From Allorhodopirellula solitaria (lineage in GTDB: Bacteria > Planctomycetota > Planctomycetia > Pirellulales > Pirellulaceae): a stretch of 64,000 nt of DNA. The notes under the pieces are model-generated. The model made no database searches and had not been told where the DNA came from. It saw only the letters and a list, made by a program, of their open reading frames with translations. This document shows, in pieces, positions 1 to 8,999 of this stretch (position 1 is its first letter; each line of letters begins with the position of its first letter). The position numbers were made by a program, and so were the translations under genes. The DNA lies in assembly GCF_007859855.1 (NCBI RefSeq), contig NZ_SJPK01000005.1, positions 99,329 through 163,328 of the forward strand, given 5' to 3'.

Positions 1-1028
1 TTTTTGTCGCCTGTCAGTGCCCACAACTCAGACAGCCGATCGCCTGCGATCATGGTCACCTTTTTGTCAGCGATTGGACCGCGGTCGAGTTGCGTCCAAC
101 TCGTGCCATTGGGCGATTCATTCATCCGGTACACCGTTTGGTCGCGCCCGAGCGCAAAGAGCTGGGTTTGGTTGCAGGCGATGTCATCGAATGCCCATTG
201 ATCCGGCGAGATCAGCTGGCCGGATTCATAGACCTTGCCGTCAGCGGCGTGCCGGATGACGCGCCGTTGAAAGCGATGGATTGGCCTCAACTGCGAACGT
301 TCGCCATCGGCCGTTGCCATCGTCAGGGTTGCGGGCAGTGAGCGTTTGACACCGATCCGATGGGCCTCGGCACACCAGGCTTCGTCGTCGATGCGGTCGA
401 AGTTAGCGTAGGCGGCCCAGCAAAACCCGTTGTCTTTCCACTGCGTCCCCCATGAATTGAGCAGCAGAACGGCAGCCTGCCGATCATCGAACCCGACCGC
501 TGCCACGGCATGATAGCCCGGTCTCGGATCCGCTTCGTTTTGCCATCGATAAGGATGCTCATTGACTGCATCGCAGCGGAAGTCGCCTCCCATCCGGACG
601 ACGAGCACCACCGGGCAACCGTCGCAGATGCCCGCTTTGAGCTGGTCTAGGCTTGTCAGCCGCTCGCTTCGCAGAGCCCGAAAACGGTTGGCTTCATGCC
701 TTGCCTCTGGGCTGACCTCACACGATGACAACGGCATCGTCGCCCGTGTCGCACAACCTTGTCGCTGGACGAGCTCGATCGCCTGAGCGACGGCAAGACC
801 ATCGTCGTCACCTCGGAGCTGGGCCCGGATAAATGCGGGACTGAAGAGGTCACAGGAGTCGAGGGGTTGCTGGCGACGCTCCTGGGCAACTTGGCAGGTA
901 TAGACGACGTGCGCGATCGCCCAGGCCACGCAATCACCCTGAGCCTGCTCGCCTGCTGTCGGCAGATAGTCCCGCAGATCAAAATGAGCTGGCAGCTCGA
1001 TGGCGGTCGCTGGCTTTGTCACAGTCAT
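1..1028 (-). CDS. Papain-like (C1A) cysteine peptidase with C-terminal propeller-like region, partial at left edge
   Basis: About 342 residues are open without a stop from an ATG at 1028 down to the window edge, so the C-terminus is missing. An in-frame TAA lies just upstream of the ATG, which fixes the N-terminus. The order of motifs is that of C1A peptidases: LPAHFDLRDYLP, then QAQGDCVAWAIA with the catalytic Cys, then PGYHAVAAVGFDD with the catalytic His, then LLNSWGTQWKDNGF with the active-site Asn. The last ~90 visible residues contain aromatic/Gly repeats such as LFALGRDQTVYR and SELWALTGDKK, which resemble tectonin-type beta-propeller blades (inference). There is no signal peptide, so a cytoplasmic or non-classically exported enzyme is likely. 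It is divergent from the small gene at 1122. Confidence 0.85.
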   Translation of the reverse strand, partial: MTVTKPATAIELPAHFDLRDYLPTAGEQAQGDCVAWAIAHVVYTCQVAQERRQQPLDSCDLFSPAFIRAQLRGDDDGLAVAQAIELVQRQGCATRATMPLSSCEVSPEARHEANRFRALRSERLTSLDQLKAGICDGCPVVLVVRMGGDFRCDAVNEHPYRWQNEADPRPGYHAVAAVGFDDRQAAVLLLNSWGTQWKDNGFCWAAYANFDRIDDEAWCAEAHRIGVKRSLPATLTMATADGERSQLRPIHRFQRRVIRHAADGKVYESGQLISPDQWAFDDIACNQTQLFALGRDQTVYRMNESPNGTSWTQLDRGPIADKKVTMIAGDRLSELWALTGDK

Positions 1029-1121
1029 AGACAATTAAGTTGCACCGGGAACGCCGGGGGGGTACCTTGGTGCCCGGAAGAACACATACACACCTGACAA
1101 CCTATCACAAAGGACCGCAAC

Positions 1122-1589
1122 GTGAGCAAGACGGAACAACAGATGCGCGCCATGTACCTATCGGGTACCGTTTCCATTCCGCCGCGATTTCCCGATCTCG
1201 CGGAGATTTCCTTCAGCCGTAATGACAGCCGTGAGGGACCGGTCTTCGTTACAGCCACCCAGCGGCTGTCACCAAAGCTTGTAATCAAACGCTCCTTCTT
1301 CGCCCCCGATGTGACGTCCCTTTTCATTCCCAATGACACCAATCAGGTTGATCTTGAGCAGGGGACGTGGTTGGAAGGCGAGGTGTTGGCCGAGAAAGCC
1401 TATGACCTACTCGAAAAGGGAACGGTCACGGGCATCATCTATGTCCGTGAATTCGCTCAATCCATTTTGGAAATGGAGGCGGGTTTGACCGCCGCTGAGA
1501 GTGCCCAGTACTACCCGCCGCTTCCCGACGACCGCAGCGTCGATCATTACTGCATGCATCCGGAGGGTGTTTCGGCTGGTTGCCGGTGA
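1122..1589 (+). CDS. Hypothetical protein, 155 aa
   Basis: The open frame starts at GTG 1122, with AAAGGA about 8 nt upstream as ribosome binding site. The product is soluble, mixed alpha/beta in composition, with no signal peptide or membrane segment and no motif I recognise. It is divergent from the C1A peptidase (93 bp apart) and followed after 67 bp by a glycosyltransferase. The codon usage and the good ribosome binding site argue that it is real. No function is proposed. Confidence 0.6.
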   Translation: MSKTEQQMRAMYLSGTVSIPPRFPDLAEISFSRNDSREGPVFVTATQRLSPKLVIKRSFFAPDVTSLFIPNDTNQVDLEQGTWLEGEVLAEKAYDLLEKGTVTGIIYVREFAQSILEMEAGLTAAESAQYYPPLPDDRSVDHYCMHPEGVSAGCR

Positions 1590-1656
1590 ACGGGAACTGC
1601 CCCTCCCCGGCCAGATTTCCTGCCCGTTTGAGTGAACACCCTTTCGAGCCACTGCC

Positions 1657-3030
1657 TTGAGTGTTAACCCACCGACGATCGATGTTGTCATCCTGACACG
1701 CTGCGACGGCGACCTGCCCGACGCGGTCCTGGAATCGCTGCGTCGCCAACGAGGAGTCCGCGTCCGATGGCAACAGCTCGTCGGCGCGCCCAGGAGCGAC
1801 GATGCTCATCGCATCGCGACGATCGCACGGGCTCGAAACGAGGGCATCGCTCGAGCGCAGGGCGACTGGGTGATGTTCCTCGATGATGACGTGATCTTGG
1901 CGCCCGACTGCATCGCACGATTGCACCATGCATTGATGACGCGTCCCGACTTTGCCGCCGTCGCTGCCGATTACCTCGGCGATCGTGCCCGGCATGGTTC
2001 GTCACCTCACGTGGCGATGGGGGCGACCTTGTTTCGCCGCACGACGCTGCAAAGAATTCCGTTCCGATGGACGGTCAACAAGTGCGAATGTCTTTGTTGC
2101 TGCGAAGATATCCGCCGGGCCGGAGGCCGCATCGAGTACCTGAGCGATGCCCGGGCGAGGCATCTCGCGAAACCTGAGAAATCGGATCGCTGCCGATCGC
2201 CATTGCCGGCGGACGATGCGGCCACCTCTTCGGGCGAGTCGGCCAGCGTGAACGCGAAGATCCTCGTCGCCTTCAATCGCCGCGATGTCCAGCGTTTTCG
2301 AGACGTGTTCTTGCGGATGCTCCGAGCATCGGGCAATGAGCAAGAAGTGATCGCTGTCGGTTACGGTCTCTATCCGAGCGAGCAGCGCTTGCTGGCGACT
2401 TGCCAGAACCTCCGCCTCATCCACCGGGTGTCCAACGGACAGATGCCGCCCGTGCGGCGTTTGACGGACTTCGCCCAGATCACCGCAGCTCTGCCGCCGG
2501 GTCAATCGGTCGCCTACTGGGACGCCAGTGACGTCGTCATCCAAGCGAACCTGGACCCGCTCTGGCAATTGACTCAAGAATATCCCGACCGAATTTTGGC
2601 TGTCCGTGAACCGCTGGGCTATCCACACAACGGCGCGATCGTCGGCTGGACGCACTCGATCCAAGACCCGACCATGCGGAAGCGGGCATTCGAATTATTC
2701 TCCAATCACCCGTTCCTCAACAGCGGGTTTAGCGCCGGAACGGCCGCTGCGATGCAGCGTTATTTTGAGGAAGCGGCCCGCATGCGAAGCTCTGCCGAGC
2801 TGCGAGGTACGACGGATTGGGGAGATCAGGCCGCCTTCAATCTGTATTGCCATAGCGACCCCGAGCGATGGCAAGAAGTTGCCCAAGGATGGAACTACTG
2901 CGTCCACGATCGCCCCATCGGCGAGGTACAGGTTTCGCCTAACGGGCAGATCACGTGTCGCAGCGGCACGCCCGTCTATGCGGCCCACGGCAACGCCCGC
3001 TCGCTGGCGCAGCTAGCGATCGTTCCCTGA
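1657..3030 (+). CDS. Two-domain glycosyltransferase (GT2-like N-terminus plus second GT-A-like domain)
   Basis: 457 aa from a TTG start at 1657. The N-terminal ~170 residues are a family-2 glycosyltransferase: IDVVILTRCDGD at the nucleotide-binding beta strand, ARNEGIARAQGDW, then FLDDDV as the DXD metal/sugar-nucleotide site. After a short linker (about residues 175-200) a second domain begins with AKILVAFNRRDVQRF and carries YWDASDVVIQANLDPLW and FLNSGFSAG, which resemble the DXD-like and acceptor regions of GT8-like enzymes. It may therefore add two sugars in turn. It sits 37 bp before a GT25-like gene in the same direction, so both probably act on the same surface glycan. There are no membrane segments. 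Confidence 0.75.
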   Translation: MSVNPPTIDVVILTRCDGDLPDAVLESLRRQRGVRVRWQQLVGAPRSDDAHRIATIARARNEGIARAQGDWVMFLDDDVILAPDCIARLHHALMTRPDFAAVAADYLGDRARHGSSPHVAMGATLFRRTTLQRIPFRWTVNKCECLCCCEDIRRAGGRIEYLSDARARHLAKPEKSDRCRSPLPADDAATSSGESASVNAKILVAFNRRDVQRFRDVFLRMLRASGNEQEVIAVGYGLYPSEQRLLATCQNLRLIHRVSNGQMPPVRRLTDFAQITAALPPGQSVAYWDASDVVIQANLDPLWQLTQEYPDRILAVREPLGYPHNGAIVGWTHSIQDPTMRKRAFELFSNHPFLNSGFSAGTAAAMQRYFEEAARMRSSAELRGTTDWGDQAAFNLYCHSDPERWQEVAQGWNYCVHDRPIGEVQVSPNGQITCRSGTPVYAAHGNARSLAQLAIVP

Positions 3031-3067
3031 GAATCCCCACGTCTCCTATCCGTTCCAAGCGTGACCC

Positions 3068-3763
3068 ATGAAGAACATCGACAGAGAGACGCCGGCCATC
3101 GTGATCAGCACGTTGGACGAGCGATCTCGAGAACGTCTACGACGCATTGAAACGGATCTTGCTCTGGCCGGGTTCCGCAACGTCGAGATCATGCAAGCCC
3201 GCACGCCCGAACGAGATCAATTCCGTGAACGCGGGCTGCCCGAAATCCTCCAGGGACGCTGGCGAACCGACCTGCAGCATATGTGGGGCTCCGCCGCCTG
3301 CGGTCTCTCTCATTTGGATCTGATGAAGCGGGGTCCGTCTGAACTGCCGATCATTATCTTCGAAGACGATGCGACGATTCACCCACAGTTCTTCTCATAC
3401 TTAGATCGAATCGAATTCCCCGACGACGTCGCCTGGGATGTCTGCCACCTCTCCTACCACAACGACAATCTAGGCAGCGCCAAGAATCCGGCGGGTGTCA
3501 TCAACCAGCATCTCGTGCGATGTGCCCCTGATGAAACCCCGTCGACGTACAGCTACATCCTCAACCGTCCGATCATCGACCGCATGACTCCTTTGACCGA
3601 AGACATTGATTTCCAACTCGCCCATGAAACAGATCGCATTGACAGTTATGTGATCGAGCACACTCCGCCCCTGACCATGCCCGACTTCAATCTGCCGAGC
3701 GTGAGGAACGACCTTGACGACATCTATTGGCACGAGAACAATCCGCAGTCGCGCGAAGCCTAA
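3068..3763 (+). CDS. Glycosyltransferase family 25-like protein
   Basis: 231 aa from ATG 3068. It has the family-25 (LPS/procollagen galactosyltransferase) pattern: AIVISTLDERSRERLRRIETDL at the start (residues ~10-31), SAACGLSHLDLM (~76-87) and IIIFEDDATIHPQF with the acidic EDD motif (~98-111). The family transfers hexoses to lipopolysaccharide or protein. It probably forms an operon with the two-domain glycosyltransferase upstream, and it is convergent with the CHAT-like gene downstream. The acceptor cannot be told from sequence. Confidence 0.75.
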   Translation: MKNIDRETPAIVISTLDERSRERLRRIETDLALAGFRNVEIMQARTPERDQFRERGLPEILQGRWRTDLQHMWGSAACGLSHLDLMKRGPSELPIIIFEDDATIHPQFFSYLDRIEFPDDVAWDVCHLSYHNDNLGSAKNPAGVINQHLVRCAPDETPSTYSYILNRPIIDRMTPLTEDIDFQLAHETDRIDSYVIEHTPPLTMPDFNLPSVRNDLDDIYWHENNPQSREA

Positions 3764-3815
3764 TCTTTAAAACAACGGCTGCTTCCGCGACGATCGATAC
3801 TGTCTCCTATCGCCT

Positions 3816-6800
3816 TCAATTCTCTTTACTCGGCGGTGGCAGTTCGAGCGATCCGCTGCTCAAATAGGTCGCCCAGAAGAGTGGCTCGTCGCCGCTGAGC
3901 TCGGCCGTCTCGCTATCGGCTCTCCCGAGCAGCGGTTCCCGCGAGATCGACAGCTCGGATTGCCTCAGCATCATCGTGCCGCGCCGAATCGCAGCGGAGA
4001 GTGAGGTGTAAGGGACTTCGTTGACCACCTCCGTCACCACCGTCGCCGCCGAGGCACCACCGGTTGCCCAGCGACTCAGGCCCACTTCACGAACCCCCGA
4101 TGCTTGCAGAGCAATCATCGGAAAGAACAGTTCGTTGCCATCGCCGAGTTTTCCCGTAGCGGCACTGGTGCGGAGGCCGGGTAGGAACACTGACCGCGGA
4201 CCGCTGGCGGGAAAACGAACCCAACTGCGTAGGGAATCGCGATCGCCGCCCGCCGAATTGTCTGTCGGTACGATCCGGCTGGCCAGCGGTGTACTCACAT
4301 TCGGTGTGACAGGCGAAGCAACGATCAGGTGCCCGATATCCAGTCCGATCTGGTCTGTCGGTGGTGCCGTCGCGAGCGTGCTCAACAGAGCATCAGGAGC
4401 CTGTTGCATGATCTCGCTGACGATGGATTCATTGGCCTGACGATCGCGGATCGCGAAAAAGTCTCCCACGATCATCGCGATCCGGTTTTCGGATGTCGCC
4501 GCAGCGACATGACGCAGCGCGAGACCCGGTGTCGGCGCATATTGCAGTTCGACTGCGTCGGCCCATAGCGCAGGCGGCTCTGCGTCTCCCTCGTCTGCCG
4601 GCGGCTGCTCTTGATCATCCTCTTCCGAGTCATCGCTGCCCCCCTCGTCGTCAGGTTCCTCTTCGGCGAAACCGGTGGCCGGCAGCAGTTCGAAGGGGAG
4701 GTACCACAGGGGACCATCGGGCACCACAATGATTTTCTCCAGTCCCGCCTCGGTCCACTGGGAATTCGGTGGCAAGAGGTAACGACGCATTTTCGCGGCA
4801 GTGTCCTTCCAACGCGCGTCATCCTCGGGCAAGCGTTTGCCGCGCGATTGAGCGGCGCCGATATCCTGCAGCAAACGGCTGATCATGGCGGGCAATCGAT
4901 TCGCTCCCGGTACCACCCACGAGTGTGTCGTCCCGCTCCGGGAGGCCGTCACCAGAATACGGCCGGAGTCGATGACAAAGGTCAACAAGGCGACGCCGTC
5001 GGGGATCTCCGACACGTCGGTGCTGGCGACACGCGGTGGGTTGATCTCCGGCACTCCGACCCGGCTCAGGGACAAGTCACTGAGCAACGCCTCCATCACT
5101 TGAGCATCCCCAGCAGCACGCACCGCGACGGCTTCCGGATTGGCGGCATTGGGATCGGCAGGCGGCGCCGGTGCGACGAGCGAAGCCTGGGTCAGCTCGC
5201 GCAATCGCGTCATGGCCGGGGAAGGCGCCGCCATCGCCTGGCGAACGGACGGCCACAATGAATCGGTCGAGGAGGACGCGAGAGTCTGCAGTTGCAACTG
5301 GCGACCTTGCAGAGGCAGTTGGGAGGTGAACCGCTTGGCGAGTAATTGATCGGTCTGCTGCAGCACGGCCGCACCATCATTTTCCAGCACCGCCATCCGC
5401 AACAGCGCCGCGTGGAGAGCGGTGTCATCGAAATAGATCGCCGCGAGTGCATTGAGCGGATCTTGACGCCACATCGCGTTACCGATCGGCCCCGCATAAG
5501 CGTTGAGCACTCGCTTGGCGGATTGATTGCCAACGTTCCCACCGAGACTCGCCATCACGATATCGGTTTGGTAGAGGAAAGGCATCGAGACGACCGGGCG
5601 GCGTTGGTTCTGCAAATGGAACATGAAGTTCGTTGCCGTGCTCAGTGCCGATGCCATCTCACCACCCGCTGCGCCGCCGATCGATTGGCCGTTCTTGGCC
5701 GCGATGCGAGCCCCGAGGTAGCCTCCATAAGCTCGCAGCCGGGGCAACTGCACATCCCGCCGTTCCGCGAGCGCCAGGGCGGCTTGCAGGTGTTCGGATG
5801 CCGGACCGGCTCGACCGGCAGACACCGCAGCATCGGCAGCGACGAGGTAGCAGTGCAGCGAAGCCATCCGAGATCGCTGCACGAGCGTCCGCGCCGCCAT
5901 CACGGCGGTCTGTTCGATCTGGCCGAGCTGCACGTCGTCGGCAACCCCCACGGCAACCTGCAAGGCATCGCCGATCCACTCATACTGTTTCAACGCCGCC
6001 GCTGCATTGACGATCTGCTGGGCGTTGCTGACGAGTGCCCCTCGCGATTCATCGCTGAGTTCCCCAAAGTCGTCGCCTCCGGAGGAAACCTTTAACGCAC
6101 ATAACATCGAGATCGGTGTGAGCGGGTGGGCACCACCGGGCGACGCATAGTTGTTCGCCCGGTCGACTGCGGTCTTGCCTTCACCGGTGGCGTAGTACTC
6201 GCAACCGCGCATCGTATGGAGCAAACTCACGGCCAACCGATGGTTCAATCCCGTCGGCCGTTTGGTCGCTTCGAGCAACTCGCTGCCAACGCTATCATCG
6301 GCCGAGAGCGGGCCGAGCAGAACGCGCCGGCGATGCGAGGCGATCGCCAGACAACGCATGATTTCGACGACGTCGATACTCTTGATATTCGGCGGCTGGA
6401 TGACTCCACCTGCCGCCAAGGATTGTTCGGTAACGGGTTGCCCAACATGCAGCGGCAGTTTCGATGGCACCGGCAAAATCTGAACCGCTGCCACCCCCGG
6501 CCACAAATTCCCCGTTGAGGCAGCCTGTGCTGCCACGTTCAACGCGGAGAAATCCACGCTGCCGATCCAACCACGATTGCGGATCGCGATCCCGCTGGCG
6601 GCATCCAAGTTGGCGCGACAGGCGGGCAGGTGACCGAGTTGCCAATAACACTCCGCCAGCATGACCCGGGCCGGGATCGCGTCGATCCATTTGCCGCTGG
6701 GATCGGTGCGTGTGCCTCGCTCGGCCATCTCAAAGCCGCGAATTGCGTTGGAGATGTCACCGTCACGATACGCCTGCAGGGCTTGATAGTACGTGATCAT

Positions 6801-6908
6801 CGGATCTGTCCCCATGCGGCTCTGAGCCGTGGCGGTGGGGCTCCGAGCTGCACTGGCTGCCACGACGATCGACCACGCCAACAGCAGGGTGAGGAGATTT
6901 CGGTGCAT
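3816..6908 (-). CDS. Secreted CHAT-domain-like protein with degenerate active site
   Basis: 1,030 aa with an N-terminal signal peptide (hydrophobic run LLTLLLAWSIVVAASAA). Residues ~30-600 are alpha-helical and contain TPR-like stretches such as YYQALQAYRDGDISNAIRGF. Residues ~640-1020 are CHAT-like, shown by IIVVPDGPLWYLPFELLP near residue 728. An acidic Glu/Asp-rich insert follows. In caspase-like CHAT proteases the His lies in a 'HFATHG' motif and the Cys in 'LSACxT'. Here the corresponding strands read DIGHLIVASP (~859) and VFLPGLRTSAATG (~909), so the His may remain but the Cys position appears to be Leu. It is therefore probably a non-proteolytic binding or scaffold member. No neighbouring gene suggests a partner. 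Confidence 0.75.
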   Translation of the reverse strand: MHRNLLTLLLAWSIVVAASAARSPTATAQSRMGTDPMITYYQALQAYRDGDISNAIRGFEMAERGTRTDPSGKWIDAIPARVMLAECYWQLGHLPACRANLDAASGIAIRNRGWIGSVDFSALNVAAQAASTGNLWPGVAAVQILPVPSKLPLHVGQPVTEQSLAAGGVIQPPNIKSIDVVEIMRCLAIASHRRRVLLGPLSADDSVGSELLEATKRPTGLNHRLAVSLLHTMRGCEYYATGEGKTAVDRANNYASPGGAHPLTPISMLCALKVSSGGDDFGELSDESRGALVSNAQQIVNAAAALKQYEWIGDALQVAVGVADDVQLGQIEQTAVMAARTLVQRSRMASLHCYLVAADAAVSAGRAGPASEHLQAALALAERRDVQLPRLRAYGGYLGARIAAKNGQSIGGAAGGEMASALSTATNFMFHLQNQRRPVVSMPFLYQTDIVMASLGGNVGNQSAKRVLNAYAGPIGNAMWRQDPLNALAAIYFDDTALHAALLRMAVLENDGAAVLQQTDQLLAKRFTSQLPLQGRQLQLQTLASSSTDSLWPSVRQAMAAPSPAMTRLRELTQASLVAPAPPADPNAANPEAVAVRAAGDAQVMEALLSDLSLSRVGVPEINPPRVASTDVSEIPDGVALLTFVIDSGRILVTASRSGTTHSWVVPGANRLPAMISRLLQDIGAAQSRGKRLPEDDARWKDTAAKMRRYLLPPNSQWTEAGLEKIIVVPDGPLWYLPFELLPATGFAEEEPDDEGGSDDSEEDDQEQPPADEGDAEPPALWADAVELQYAPTPGLALRHVAAATSENRIAMIVGDFFAIRDRQANESIVSEIMQQAPDALLSTLATAPPTDQIGLDIGHLIVASPVTPNVSTPLASRIVPTDNSAGGDRDSLRSWVRFPASGPRSVFLPGLRTSAATGKLGDGNELFFPMIALQASGVREVGLSRWATGGASAATVVTEVVNEVPYTSLSAAIRRGTMMLRQSELSISREPLLGRADSETAELSGDEPLFWATYLSSGSLELPPPSKEN

Positions 6909-7280
6909 GAGATTCCGGCGATAGATGAGGAATGAGGGTCCAGGTCGCTGGCGCGGGCGTCCCCAAAAAGGCTGCGACCATGCTTCACTCTACCCGTTGG
7001 AACAACGCGGTACGAATGATCCTTTGATAATACGGACGCATGCGGGCCGCAGGTAGTTCCGACTGGGCGGGAGATAGCGGTCCTATTGGCCCGATCGGCA
7101 AACCGTCCGCAAACCGACCACCCTGCGTCGCGAGCGAACCGCTCAAGGGTTAGAATCGACGCTGTCGCTCAGCCCGAGGCGAGGGTCCTCGCCCGGGAGG
7201 TGATGCCGTTTTCAAGTGATTGTGATGGAACGACTTACTTCACCCGCCCCACCTTCCGCACTCAATTTTGCCCTGGAGTC
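6909..7280. other. Divergent intergenic region
   Basis: 372 bp between the divergent CHAT-like and GltS-like genes. An open frame runs into it from the symporter (from TTG 7086), but its translation is low in hydrophobicity and unlike a symporter N-terminus, so I treat it as non-coding. It must hold the promoters of both genes; I could not assign boxes with confidence. Confidence 0.5.
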
Positions 7281-8897
7281 ATGCTAGGCGCTGTCATCAT
7301 CACCGCCGTGTTGCTGTGCCTCGGTGTGGCCTTGCGCACGCGTTTTCGCCTTTTCGCTGCCGCGAGAATTCCTGCCTCGCTGCTTGCCGGAACGATCGGC
7401 TTGGTCGTTTTTCAGTGCATGGTGTGGCTATTTTGGAGTGATGCGTCTTCCCCCGCAGCCGCGGGGACTACTCCTGCCGGCGTGGAATCGTTTTTTCGCG
7501 ACTCCATCGCCAACCTGCGGCAATGGCCGGCTTGGTTGATCGCGGTAGTTTTTGCCGGCATGCTGCTGAGCCGATCCCCTGCACGGAGGGAGGACGAGCC
7601 GAGAAACAGCGTGTCTGACGATTCCAAGGGATTCTCGCCCGTCGCCCGCGAAGCATTGATGGTGTGGATCATCGTCGTCGGCCAAACAGCGATTGGGCTG
7701 CTCTTGGTGTGGTGGTGGATTGGTCCGCAGTATTCACTGCCTGCGTCAGCGGGCATGTTGATCGAAACTGGCTTTGCCGGGGGCCACGGCACCGCAGCGG
7801 CCATGGGCACGGTATTGGCCCACCCCTCGATCGGGATGGACAATGGACTGGACCTGGGAGTGCTGATGGCGACCTCGGGATTGATCTACGGATTGGTTTC
7901 GGGAATTTTCTGGATCGAGGTGGGAGTCCGCTGCGGATGGTTGGCCCCCGCATCGGCACACGCGAACACGGTCGGCAACGCAGCGGCCGAGTTGCCGGCC
8001 GACGCTGGAAATCTCAACGATGCGGTGGCCAGGGGCGCCGCCGAGGACAACTCCATAGACGAGGGCTGTCCTCGCCCTCCCTCCGATGCCATCGATCCAT
8101 TGCTGCTGCAGTTGCTCTGGCTGATGCTGGCCTTTGTCCTTGGCTTGGCCATGCAGTACGCGGTCGACCAATTGGCAGCGACGGTCGATGCCGCGGGCTG
8201 GTTTGCCCCCGATCGCGGCGAGACTGCGGGCGAGGATATTCTGCGTGACCGATTGCGGGTCGGATCGGTGGTCGGTTCCTTCCCACTATTCATCTACACG
8301 TTATTCGGCGGCGCGGTCGTCCGGTTTTGCGTGATCGCGGCGGTGGGTGAACACTGGATCGATCATCAACGCATCCAGCGTTTGGTGGGATCGAGCATGG
8401 ATTTGCTCGTCGTCGCTGCTGTAGCCACCCTCAACCTGGCCGTCGTGGCGGCTCTTTGGGTGCCCCTGTTCGGTCTCTTTTTGGGCGGTGCGATCTGGTC
8501 CACGTTCTGCCTCTTGGTGCTTTCGCGAAAGATTCTGCCAGCGGGGCATTGGTTCGAGCTCGGGCTGATCAACTTCGGGATGTCGACGGGAACAACCGCC
8601 ACGGGATTCGTTCTCCTACGCGTCGTCGATCCGGACTTAGAGACACCCGCGGCGAAGCAATATGCGTTGGCTGCCCCGCTTTCAGCTCCTTTCATCGGCG
8701 GCGGTATGATCACGGTCGGCTTACCGCTGCTGGTCTTGGAACGCGTCCCGATCGGTTTCTCCGCGCTCGCCGTGACCGCGGTGTTGATCGGCCTAGTGAC
8801 TTGGGGGGTGAGCTGGAAATCACGAATTACAGCCGCTGCGGCATCCGCAAACGCTAGAACCCGGTCACCAAATGGGACGGTAGCCGAAAATAGGTAG
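7281..8897 (+). CDS. Sodium/glutamate symporter (GltS)-like permease
   Basis: 538 aa from ATG 7281, preceded by GGAG at the right distance; the start is also where the first membrane helix begins (MLGAVIITAVLLCLGVAL). About ten or more hydrophobic segments are present. The signature GGHGTAAAMG (about residues 171-180) matches the conserved re-entrant loop of GltS carriers, and a second inverted-repeat-like half has NFGMSTGTTATGF near residue 430. GltS takes up glutamate with Na+ across the inner membrane. A long hydrophilic loop (about residues 225-275) separates the halves. The substrate is inferred from family only. Confidence 0.8.
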   Translation: MLGAVIITAVLLCLGVALRTRFRLFAAARIPASLLAGTIGLVVFQCMVWLFWSDASSPAAAGTTPAGVESFFRDSIANLRQWPAWLIAVVFAGMLLSRSPARREDEPRNSVSDDSKGFSPVAREALMVWIIVVGQTAIGLLLVWWWIGPQYSLPASAGMLIETGFAGGHGTAAAMGTVLAHPSIGMDNGLDLGVLMATSGLIYGLVSGIFWIEVGVRCGWLAPASAHANTVGNAAAELPADAGNLNDAVARGAAEDNSIDEGCPRPPSDAIDPLLLQLLWLMLAFVLGLAMQYAVDQLAATVDAAGWFAPDRGETAGEDILRDRLRVGSVVGSFPLFIYTLFGGAVVRFCVIAAVGEHWIDHQRIQRLVGSSMDLLVVAAVATLNLAVVAALWVPLFGLFLGGAIWSTFCLLVLSRKILPAGHWFELGLINFGMSTGTTATGFVLLRVVDPDLETPAAKQYALAAPLSAPFIGGGMITVGLPLLVLERVPIGFSALAVTAVLIGLVTWGVSWKSRITAAAASANARTRSPNGTVAENR

Positions 8898-8999
8898 CCT
8901 GGGACGGGTCCTTGAATTGCGTTCTCTCGCGATGCCGGTAAACTCAAGGGGCTGTTATCGAACCGTCAGCCATCCGCTTTTTTTGCGAACACGATTTTC

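Noticed and set aside
5346..6095. Long plus-strand open frame inside the CHAT-like gene
   Set aside because: Arg/His/Gln-rich translation without motifs, complementary to the well-supported gene; a mirror of its codon bias.
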